From positions 1,060,976 to 1,124,975 of the forward strand of contig OX387187.1 of the NCBI GenBank assembly GCA_947561395.2: a DNA stretch of 64,000 nt, in the 5' to 3' direction. Every line of letters begins with the position of its first letter. The stretch's first letter is position 1. This document shows, piece by piece, positions 12,601 to 24,600 of the stretch. Under the pieces are notes generated by a model. That model was given only the letters and a program-made list of their open reading frames with translations. It did not search any database and was not told the DNA's origin. The position numbers and the translations under genes were made by a program. Origin of the DNA: Buxus sempervirens (lineage: Eukaryota > Streptophyta > Magnoliopsida > Buxales > Buxaceae).

Positions 12601-15600
12601 ATAAAAAAAAATGTAATACAGATTACAGAATACAAGATCTCACTTACAATCTCATCAATCTCCCAACCTTCCAACCTCAATGAAGGCCATAAATCAAGCA
12701 TCAGATGAGCTGCAGTACCACCACCCTAAAATATCATACAATTAGATGACCATATATACTCACAAATGTGTATAGAAACTAGACGTCCAGATTTTATAAG
12801 CACAAGTGGATTACCAAACCTAAAATTGCAATTGGACCTTTTGGAATAATAGCTGGGAGACTTGCAAACTCATCCTGTTGAATGAATCGGATTTTGAAAG
12901 ATAATTAGATGTATTGATAATATTTTTCTTATAGTGAAGATAACCATACACATTTGAGACAATAGCTAAAAAGTAAGCAGCAGACATAAAACTAAAATGT
13001 TAATTCAACAAATTATTGAAGGTAACAGTCTATAGCTATATACCACAAAGCCCATCAAGAAATTAAAAAGATAATGACGATGCAAACAAAAAAAAAGAGA
13101 AAAAAAAAAAGGCATTCAATAACCATATACTAAGCTGGGTATGAAAGAAGGTGAGAAATACATCTATAAACTTGCAAGAGTGGAGAGAAGAAGACAATTC
13201 TGATCAGTTAAGATGCATTAATGATGAGGATTTGAGAGTACTATAAGGGATGAGGAGATAAAGAAAGGTGGAGAGAATTTCCCCAAAAACTATCAAAAAG
13301 GAAAAAAAAAGACTTTTTGTGGCTGTAAATACAAGAAAAATACTTAAAAATTTCAATTTGCTATAACAGTTTCTTCCAAGCACCATGCAAAATAATTGTC
13401 AGTAAAGAAGCTAGGAAATGATTTCAAATGTTGTCCAAACCATTCCATGCAAGTTTTTAGATTTGAGCATCAAAAGCATTTTTTCCAATATCTGGGATCA
13501 ATAAGAAAAAAATTGAAAATTGCTTGATAACATGTTCCACCGACCAGTCCTAGTAACATATTGATACTGGACCACTATAAATTAAGTATACCAGTGGATA
13601 ATTAACAGATACTTCCAAGGTAGATTGTGCTCCAAGCGTCTTTCTTAAACCTAACCTAACTCAGTTCTTTTCTCAATATGGCTCCAAAATACCCCGGTAG
13701 ATCAAACAATTTGAAGACAAACTGAAGCCACACAAAGCTAGATCAAGTCCAGGAAATTTTTGGGCAAGATATTGGATTGCTTTTCCAGCTACATCTACTC
13801 TTCTTTCTATTAAAAGAATAACCTAACCCAAACTATTTGGCTCTGACTGGACCTAACTGGGATGAATTTGGGCTAATCTTCCTTTTTATTTTGTCAAACA
13901 AATAATAATAATTCACGTTGTATTCTTTCATTTGAAAATTTAATAAAACAGATACATGGATCTAGAAATGAAAAAAATTGTGACGTCTCAGATTAATATT
14001 AGAGGTGATTCAGACACATTATTGTTTACTTAATTTAATATTCCAAAACTTCATTAATTACAGAGTAAATATGGTTCAAAATCCATACTTCATATACTAT
14101 ATACCACAGGCATGATGATTTCCCTTTTTCCTTTTTGCCTTGTGGATTGAGCACCATCACATTTTTTGTCATTGACATTGCAATAATTGTGTGTTCAATA
14201 TTTCTGTCACAATATGCATGGTCCTTTCTATTTAAGAGTAAAAGATATACTAACTATTTAGATAACCATGAACAAAGAGCATCATCAATACTAACTTCGC
14301 ATTTTTTATACTTCCTTATCAATTTAAAGAAATTTTGCATACTTACAATTATAATTTTCCATTGAGCTTAAGTGGAGTATGTTGATCATACAATACTCCA
14401 AAAACGCCTCTTCACTTAGGCCATCCATTTTTAATTCTCAATGTAACATTTTTTTTCCCGTTTCCATTTTTCATGGATAATTCTATGTGCAACATATTCA
14501 CAGGAAAGGCATTAGTGCAGCCTAGGTTATGTAAACCATAGTTTTCTTTCCAAGGCTGAAAAATCAGTAATGGTTCTAATATCAGCCAGTATTGATCCTA
14601 ATATGACCAGTGTCAACCATAGTATGGTTCAGTGATAACAATAGCGTCGAAAACCAATGATAAGGATCTATTGAACCAATTAGGGTCAAAATGAGTCAAG
14701 ATTTTCTTAAAAATTTTAAAAACTAGAAATATAAAAAAAATAAACTCTTAAAAATTACTATTGAAAATTAAGCATGCTTAAACAATTAGAGAAACCAGCA
14801 ACCATGCAAAGACCTTGTAGAGATGCTACATCTTATTTCCTGCACATATAAATTTAAGAAACCTTAAAGTTGTTACTAAGATCAAAAGGTACATAATACA
14901 AATAAAGCAATATAACTAACAGACAAATAAAATACAAAATTAAATATAAACTTAAAGGGCAGGTAAGCTTTTGGATAGATTTTGTTTAAATTTGCCTAAA
15001 CTCCCGTAAGAGCTCTATCCCTACAGTATGATCCTCAGATTAACCAAGTTACCCTTGTGCAGTTCTTTTTTGGATTAATATCACATACCTTTTCTCTAAA
15101 AAGAAAAATAAATATATAATGAAGAAGATAAGCACATCAACTGCACGAACCCCAACTAGTAAATAATTATTAAAGTGGGGATTCATAAAAAAAAAAAAAA
15201 TTATTAAGGTGGAGAGAATATTTTATGAAATTTTTATGGGGATGGTACACAGAGATCTAAATTCTGTGTGAATGATAACATTAATGGAACTAGAGACCAA
15301 ATCTATATTCACAGGGTTCAAGTTGCAGAAGTTAAAGATACCCTAAAATAGGAAAAGCCTTTGGCCCAGACAGCATCTCTTAGAGGTATGTAAGTGCATT
15401 GGAGGTAATGGTGTATCTTGTTTTAACTAATTTATTTGGTCAAATTCTAAGGATTAGTAAAATGCCAAATGTTTGGAGACTTAGTTCAATAGTAACAATA
15501 TATAAGATTAAGGGAGTTGTGCAAGAGTGTACAAATTACCATGGAATTAAACTTATAATTCACACTATGAAATTGTGGGATAGAGTGATCATAAATTAAG

Positions 15601-18600
15601 ATTAATTATTAGAGTGATAGAAAACCAATTGTATTTATGCTTAGAAGGTCCACTACATAAGCTATATTTTTACTACAATAACTAGTAGAAAAGTCTAAAG
15701 AAAAGAAAAAGGATCTGCAATGGTTTTTATTGATTAGGAAAAGGCATACAATGGGGTTTCGAGGCAATGAAACATATAGATTCAATATATGAGGGAGCCT
15801 TTTTTTTTTTTAAGAGTAATGAAGGTATGATATACAAAGGGAGTAAAGAATGTATAAGGTCAACTCCAAGTGGTAGGACCCAAGATAGGGAATATTAAAA
15901 AGGAAAAGGCTAATCCATTCCCACTATGTCATCCACGCAGGAGCCAACAAAAAAAATCAGATATACATGCTCCGTCCTTTGCCAAGAAATCCTCTATTTC
16001 ATTGCTTGATCCAAGTATATGCTTGAACAAGACGTTTAAACTTGTGGCTAAAGATCATGCTCATCGAATCAAGTATCGCAGTTTTCAAGGTCCTTGAGCG
16101 CCAAAACCCAGAAATCTATATTTTTAGGAAATGACCTAAAAATTAACAATAAATGATTTTTAAATGATTCCAACTCACTGCTCAACAATATTTATGTGTT
16201 TTTAAGTTTTTTACATTGGCAAATAAAATTTGGGAATTATAGAAAAAAATTTGGGTATGTTTTGGTGAAAAATGAGATTTTGGTTCTTTGAAGGATTTGG
16301 AAGGATGAACGAGTATTGGTTTTGCTTTAATCAGGATAATTTAATGTATCTAGTTTGGGTTTGGTCCTTATGTATCTCTTGTGGATGGATTCTTCTCTTT
16401 GTGGATGAATGAGTTTGGACTCTCTTTGTATCTTACATTATGGTCTTGGTGCTCATATGTGTCTTGGAATGGTTTCTTTAGTTTCCCCAATGTACTTTGG
16501 AGTGATTTTTATTGATGAATTGGTATTTGAATCAATATTGACATAATCTTGGGTTTTCAATTGATTGAGTAATCCTTTATAGCATTTGACGATGATTATG
16601 GTTGGACAACATATTGAGAATTGTATATTATGCATCTTGTGGAAGTTGTTCTCCTTCCTTCTTACCAGGGTTGTTCTTACCCAACTAATGGCGTGTATGT
16701 GAGCCAATTGATGGTCATACTCTTGCAGCCAATTAATGGCATATTGTTAGCCAACTAATGGCATGTACGTGAGCCAATTACTGGCCATACTTTTGTAGCC
16801 AATTAATGGCCTATTGTTAGCCAACTAATGGCACGTACTTAAGCCAATTACTGGCTGTACTCTTATAGCCAATTAATGTCCTATTGTTAGCCAACTAATG
16901 GCATGCACTTAGCCGATTAATATCAGCACTCATATAGCCAACTAATGGCCTTGTATTTTTTTTATGGTTAACTAATGGCCTTGTATTTAGCCAACTAAAG
17001 GTACGCACTTAGCCAATTAATGGCAATGCTCATGAAGCCAACTAATGGCCTGGTCCTTAGCCAACTAATCGCACGCACGTGATCCAATTAATGGCCGTGC
17101 TCTGAGACAAATAATGGCTCGCATCTCAACAAAGTAATGGTAATGGTTAAACTGAGGCAATGAATGGCAATGGTAAGAATGGATTGGTTGATGTTAATAT
17201 TTTTGTTAAGATATTATTATTTACATGCTTTATGTGATTGATTCTTTTGTAATTAATGTTATCTTGTTTGAAATGGTGGATTTTGTTGAAGTGTTTTCTA
17301 GAAACTCATACTTGTGGTTTTGAAAAGAAATTATTATTGTAGTTTTTTTTTAGCATACATGTTGCTACCTGCTGTGATTTTATATCACATTTCTTGTTTT
17401 CAAATGTTTTGTTTTCATGTGTTATAGGAGAGGATGCCATTGGGATAGACCATTAGTGAGCTTGAAGAGTCAGAGATTCTTAGGGTTGAAATTAAAGATA
17501 TTGATGTAGGATTTTTTATTCCTTATAGTAGTAGGATATGATCCAGTAGTAACTTGGGAGTTAGTTGAATTGTAGTTAATCCTTTTATTTGAGTTCTTGA
17601 TATAATAAACAAATTTAGATTTTAATGAAAAAAATAAGTTCTTAGCACTCTAATATATCTTAATTCTTTTATCTTTTTGTTCATAATTGTTTTGTTATCA
17701 CTAAGTAATGCCTTCATCCGTATAAAAAAAGAAAAAAAAAAAGAACCAGATCTGGGGCGTTAATTTGCACCAAGGATAAGTTATTAGCCCTTATTTATTC
17801 CCTTCAATTATGAATGAGTTGACGAGTCATATTCAACATTAGGTGTCTTGGTGTATATTATTTGCAGATGACGTACTCTTGGTAGGTAACATTACAAAAA
17901 AAAGGTAAATTTTAAGTTAGAAGCATGGAGAGATGACTTAGAAACGAAGGGTTTTAAAATAAGTCGTGTGAAGATTGAATATATGAAATGCGCTTTTAAT
18001 TTAAATAACAGTATAACTAATGAAACTATTAGAATTTACAATCAAGATATCCCTTTAAGAAATAAATTCGTATATCTAGGATCAAGAACACAAAAGATGA
18101 AGAAATTAATGAAGACATAGCACATAGAATTAGAGCTGGCTAGCTTAAGTGTGAGGTGCTTCTAGAGCATTGTGTGATAATCATGTTCTACTTTAATTAA
18201 TGGGTATATTTTATAAAACAGCAATTAGAACAATTATGATGTATGGTATAGAATGTCATACAACAAAGAAACAAGTTCAAAAGATAAGTGCTAACGAGAT
18301 GAAGATGTTAAGATGAACGCATGGCAAAACTAGAAAATAAACAGTAAGAAATGAAGATATTTGAAAGTTGTTAGGCATAGCATGCATTAGAGAAAATTTG
18401 AGGAGAGTAGGTTAAAGAAGTTTAGACATGTAATGTAGAGATCTAGAGATGCACTTGTAAGAAGGTGTGAAAGGATGCAAATTGAACTGCCTAAGAGATC
18501 AAGAGGAAGACTTAAAAAGACATAGATGAAGTTAATAAACAAAACTTACATAAACATAAATTAACTAAAGATATGATTTTTGATAAAGTAGGATTGGGAG

Positions 18601-21600
18601 ACAAGATTCATGTTGCCGACCCCACTTTGATGGGAACTAGCTCATGTTAATGATGATGATCCTAATAAACAACTCTAAGTATAAGACCTTTGCCAATATA
18701 CCCTTTTTTTTATGGACAATTGATCCACAATGACACAAGTGGTTACTTTGCAAAATCACTTTGTGTTCAATTTTGTTATCTCTTCATCCTTACTATTTAG
18801 CTTAAAGTTCCTAAGTTCTACATTGCTTCACCCCTGCAATGATAATAATAAAGAGTTGAGCAATGACCTACACAATGATCCTTAACTTTCCATTTATTGT
18901 TTTTTTATCGGTAATAATGGAAAATATATTAAGTCAAAAGTTCCAATCCAACAAGTAGACGATAAGTGTACAGGACCTGAAAAAGAAACAGCAACTACAA
19001 AGCTAGGAAATTTTCACAAGATAAAAACTCTTGACAATCTAAACCTCCACAAGAATCACTATTTGAAGCCCAAAAAAGAAGACATCTGAGAGAAGATTGA
19101 ACTAAAGCCCATATGGATCAAGTTGCATCTTTAAAAATTCTATTGTTATTCTCCTTCCATATTCACAAGAGAATAGCCGCCAATGTCAAGTTCCACAAAA
19201 CCTCGAGCCAAGATACTACTTAGCAGATACTCCAGGACATAGATCTAATCCAATCTTGAGGTTGCACCCATCTCTTCCCAAATCTCGATATGAAAGCAGA
19301 CCAAAATCCAGATAGCATTCGCCACCTTATAATGCACAAGCAAGCAACTCTGAAATTCCACCTAAGATTTACACATCGTGGACCTATGTGGCATCTGCCA
19401 TCCATACTTCATGAGGTTGTCAATTGTTAATGTTCTTCCCAAAACTGTTATCCACATGAAGAAACCAATTTTTGAAGGAAGAGCCGATTGCCACACCATA
19501 CTTGAAAGTTTGAAACTGATATCCTTCTTACTTAATTGGTTGTAGAAGCACCTCACAGAAATTTCTCCAGACTTACTACCCAAGCCATCTCATCACATCC
19601 GGATTCAAGCTAAGACACCGACCATAAATGCCAGCCAAAAGCTGAGCTATCGAATCCAATTCCCAATCAAGCAAATTACGTTTGAAATTCAGATTCCAAC
19701 TCCATCCACCAGAATCTTGATGGCACAACTTAGAAATTCACACTTGAGGCCCTGCTGAAATGTTGTAGATTGCCGGTAATCTGGCTTTAAGAGTCCCATC
19801 ACCACACTAAACATCTTCCCAAAATCTTATGTGACCCCGTTTTACCCACTATAGATCTCACGTTAGGAGAAAGCAAGCGAGAAAACTTACTAATAGGCCT
19901 TCAAAGACTACAACCAATGTGGTCATTAAGAGGGGGTGGCAACCAACTACTGGGACTATAGCCATACTTGATTGAAATCAGGTTTCTCCACAAGCCAGAC
20001 ACTTCCCTTCCATATTGCCAAGACCATTTGGATTAAAGAGTGATTGAAGATGCAATGATTCGTTATTCCCAATCCACCTTCTTCCTTACCTATGCAAACT
20101 TCTTTCCAACCAACCAAGTGATATGGGTTTCATCCCATCCTTTCCAGATGCTTTTCCAGCCTTTTTATTACTGAAACCGGGGCAAGCATGGAAGAGAGAA
20201 GATAAGTAGGGAAACTAGAAAGAGAACTTTTTATGAGAGTCATATTTTCTCCTTTAGCCAAAAAAATTGCTTTTCTAAAAGGCCAACTTTCTTTGCATTC
20301 GGCAATAACTGGCTTCCAAACCAATTTGGATTTGAAAGAGGCCCTAATATGGATCCCAAGATAAGTGGTAGGAAGAGAAACAAGGTGACAGCCATGAAAT
20401 CTGCACATAACATCTTCATCAGCCACCCGACCCACACTGAAGATCTCTCTCTTATTCAAATTTACCTTCAGACCATAGACCGCATTGAAACAAGTGATTA
20501 GAGATCTAAGAATTAGAATTTGGGAGGGCTGAGCATTACAAAATATTACTGCGTCATCTGCAAACAGTAGTTGGGTAATACATAATGAACCTCCACCAAA
20601 GGAAACAGCATCTAATAATGAAAAGCAAGGGTGATAGAGGATATTTTTGCCTCAGGTCTATGGACTATCTAAAGAAACCCACTGCTACACCGTTCACAAG
20701 GATGGAAAAAGAAATTGAGGATAGACAAAAAGACATCCACCTACACAATGTAGCCCAAAAACCCATATGCTGAAGAAGATACCCCAAGAAGTTCCAATTC
20801 ACATGATTGTAAGCCTTTTCGATATCCAATTTACACATTAACTCTCCCCATTTCTTTGGATAATGTCCAGGCATTCACTCGTTATCATTACCGCATCTAG
20901 GATTTGTCCCGCCCACAAAAGCATTATGGGATGAAGAGATCATTGAAGGGAGAACCTTTTGTAACCAGTTGGACATCAACTAGACAACAATTTTATAGAA
21001 GCTACTCAGCATACTGATTGGACAATAGTCTCTTAAAGATACCGCCCCTTCCTTCTTAGGGATCAGAGAAATAAAAGTCCATTAAGGCTTTTCTCAAAAT
21101 GAGCTAAATCAAAAAAAACTCTTGGGCTGCCCTTATGAAATCCTTTCCGATGCAAGACCAACATTTTTTATAAAACACAATTGTAAACCCATCCAAACCA
21201 GGAGCTTTATCACCATCCAAAGCTCAAATCATATCCGATATTTCCTTTTCTAAGACTTGACTTTCCATTTATTGTTAGCAAATTAGAAACTACAAAAGAG
21301 TTTTCATATACCTCTTGAAGGTCTCCACAAAGGAATGCACTCTCAACATCTAGTAGGCACAAAGACCAGTATAGACTAGCATTAACAATAACAATAATAA
21401 TAATGAAACCTCTTTTTATAAGTAAACCAAAAGTTTTATTAGATTGAACATCGCGAAGTCATCCCCACACACTCCAAAATTGCTAATAATAATGAAATAT
21501 TAATAGAGTCCACTTTCACAACCAAGACAAATATCTCCTTATAGTTAATCCAACACACCAATGTGTAGATTCTAGCTACAATCCGGGCCTTGAATAATTG

Positions 21601-24600
21601 AATTTTCCCACATACCATGAATTTTGTAGTGAACCATTGAACTCACTTATGTCCAGTTGGTCATTGCCCTTTAACATGATCCGCCAATTCCAAAGATCCA
21701 GCTCTTCCAATACCTCATCTATTATAGATTACATCCAGCAACTTAGAGTGAGATATGGAATTTTGAAACACTTGATGGCAAGGATTAAAAAGAAATAAGG
21801 GCTACCAAATAATGATAACTACTACGTAAAGATAAATAAGAAATATAATTTATTATTATTATTTTTTGATAGTTAAAGATAAAGATACTATTACTTTTTT
21901 TTATTTATCAGTAAATAAGAAATATAATATTGGATGTCATTTACAAGCAAAAGTGCCTTTATGATCAGTAGCAAAGCCTAGAAGGCAAAAAGTAGTTATG
22001 GATCACCTGCCAGCTGTTTCTTCTTGTACATATTGTTAACACTTTCCCCATTATGTGCTCCTCATCATGTGAACTAGTAGTACTAATCATGTGAAGTAGT
22101 AATACTAATAGAGTCAACAACATATGAGAGAGAGAGAGAGTTTTTTTTTTTTTTTATCGGTAATAAGAGAGATATATTGATGGGGGCAAAGGCCCCAAAA
22201 AGTACAAGAACAGTGTATAATAGGGAAGGAATCCCACAAGATACTACCCCAAGGAATCAAAATCTGAACAATGCAACATTACGGCTCCGTTTGTTTTGAT
22301 GTAAAATCTAATGCGGAAAATGTTTTCGACGGAAAATGGGGTTTTCCGCGTGTTTGTTTTCATGTAAAATATAATACGGTGTAAAATGATTTTCCTAAAA
22401 GGTAGATATTTTCCGGAAAATGACTTACCATTGAAAATCCCGTATGTCATTTTCCGGAAAATGATATACCATTTAAATGTGGGGTGTAACTCGGGTCGGT
22501 TCGGGTTGAGGCCAACCCAAGACCAAACCGAAAATATCTATAGTCGAGCCAAACCGAACCAGATTGAAAACCGAAATTATAAAACGAACCCAAAATAAAT
22601 AAGAAAACCAAAACCCGAACCGAACCGAATTCCATGAAATCAATTATGTTCGGTTTGGTTCAGGTTAGACCAACACATGCTTGTGCCCAAACAAGGGTAT
22701 TGTTTATAATATCCTCAAATTTTAAAGGTAAACTTTCAAAATTTAATATATATTGTATTATATATAATATATTAGGTTGGTTCAGTTCAGTTCAGGCAAA
22801 TATATGAATTCGGTTTGGTTTGGTTTTGTTTAGCCAAGCATTCAACTCAAAACCGAATTGGCTTAGTTTGGTTTAGAATTTTGGACTGAACTAAACAACT
22901 ATCCAAACCAAACCGAAGTCAGTTTGGGTCGTTTTGGGTTCGGTTTGACCCGGACAGAGTTGAACCCCTATTTAAATGTATATCTTTTTTTAAAAGTTTT
23001 CCTTGATTATTTTCATTTATTCCAAACATAAGAAAATGAAAAATTCCCATTTTCAAATCTATTTTCCAATGTCCATCCAAACACTTGAAAAACTTTGATT
23101 TTCCTGAAAACATTTTCCGATGTAAATGTTTTCCAAAAGAAAACATTTTACATCAAAACAAACGGAGCCTACATAAAAGTCTGATTCCTTGCAAGACTCC
23201 ACTTCGGACAGCCAAAATAAGATGTACCTAAGTGCTGATTGAAAGATGACTCTGATGGGGTTGTAAATGTCTTTGAAAATTCTTCTATTTCTCTACTTCT
23301 ATATGGCCCAAACAGTTGCTGCAGGTACCATGTTCCAAATCATTTGCTTCAGGACAGACCTTCCACTCCTTCCCCAGGATTCAAAGACTCTATCCAGTGC
23401 TTTTGGTTGCACCCAGAACTTCTTAAATTTAGATAGGAATAAGGCCCACAAACTGTAAGCTGCCTCACAATGGATAAAGAGATGATCCACTGATTCCAAT
23501 TAGAATTTGCACATGGCACATCTGTTAGGAATTTGCCAACCCCTTTTGAGAGAGAGAGAGTTAGAGCAATGAACTTTCATAAACACAACTTTCTTGATGA
23601 GGTGGCAAAAGATAAGAAAATTCAGGTATAGAGGAGACCCAAGAAAATAAATCATAATGATAAGGACTTGAATATCGGAACACTAACCAGTGTGAGAATA
23701 GTTTGTAAGAAGACCAATGACTTTCAAACAATGATGTGCTTGCTCTTAAAGGGTTAGTTATGAGGTTGTGTGTGTACGTGTGCACATGTGTCTGTTTGTG
23801 CACGTTTGCACGTGTATGTATGTATATATATATGTGAAAGATATAACAACTCATACTCATGTGAAAACATGCATGGTTTTAAACATGAATATCGCAAAAT
23901 ATATCAATTCCTCCAATTTTGGAAATATTTTGCGATATACCAAGATAAATATAAATATCACCAAAAAAATAAGATTCATAAATAAGTGAAACTACACAAA
24001 ATGATGAAATTTTTTAATAGAACTCCACGGAGTGCTAATTTTGAAATTTTGATAACATAGCATATTATAAAAAACAACAACATTGGACAAAGCACTATTA
24101 ATAAGGTACATTTTGTCATCAATCTATCATTCTTTAAAACTTCATCTAATAACTAAAATGTTTTTAGACTTAAAACTAACGGTACATCTATGTGATTCAT
24201 AGTTGTCGTCTAAAATACAGTTATTCCATATTATAGTTTTGACTTCCATTATATATAAGTTAGCATAGATCTTCATCAAATGCTTGAGTCAATTTATGGT
24301 TTTAAATATCCATATATCCCTCAATAGTTAGCATAGATCCCCTTTTTCTTGGAAGACGATAAAAATCCATGAGTTCAATCTTGTGTATTTCTCTCATTAT
24401 ATCGAGTGATTTATCTCATTTCCCTAAGTGACAACATATCTAGCAATATCAATATTTAAAACCTTGAATTTTCCATATTGTTAATTAACAATATGGGAAA
24501 TTCAACAAAAATATGAACAGCTACTTAAATGGTATATCTCAATGAACTGCTACTTAAGTCAAATTATCCCACAATGTTAAATATATATTCAACAAAAATT

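Larger units (their letters stand above)
15871..17769 (+). mobile_element. solo LTR inside the RTE LINE, TSD CCAAG
   Basis: The segment begins TGGTAGGACCC and ends TTTGCA, with CCAAG at 15866-15870 and 17770-17774. A GGGGCGTTA near the end (17755-17763) matches the ends of related LTRs here. It has no coding domains. It carries a tandem TAATGGC array (16680-17130) and a stem-loop at 17373-17389. Confidence 0.75.
15200..18660 (+). mobile_element. RTE-type LINE, degenerate, split by a solo LTR
   Basis: Broken frames read as a plant RTE reverse transcriptase. There is G-K-A-F-G-P-D-S near 15350, [11 protein letters not shown] then C-T-N-Y-H-G-I-K-L near 15490-15560, F-I-D-x-E-K-A-Y-N near 15730, then after the insertion L-F-A-D-D-V-L-L-V (catalytic motif, about 17860) and the C-terminal I-H-V-A-D-P. 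The copy ends at AATGATGATGAT (18649-18660), the short tandem tail typical of RTE elements. Many stops and frame changes mark it as old. The LTR at 15871-17769 lies just before the L-S-P-Y-L-F block. Confidence 0.82.
22141..23547 (-). mobile_element. 5'-truncated L1-type LINE carrying nested MITEs
   Basis: The plus-strand T-run followed by TTATCGGTAATAA is the same 3' end as the LINE at 18901. Minus-strand sequence at 23299-23499 encodes the zinc-binding RT domain ([10 protein letters not shown]). TGAGAGAGAGAGAGTT-type sequence flanks both ends (about 22125-22142 and 23548-23563, differing by one GA unit). The insertion therefore hit a GA microsatellite. It is interrupted at 22283-23169 by a MITE. 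Confidence 0.85.

Noticed and set aside
12815-12820. Alternative exon 3 donor at GTTTGG
   Set aside because: It would put exon 4 out of frame and destroy the G-G-G-T-A-A motif; the GTAATC donor at 12814 keeps phase and family sequence.
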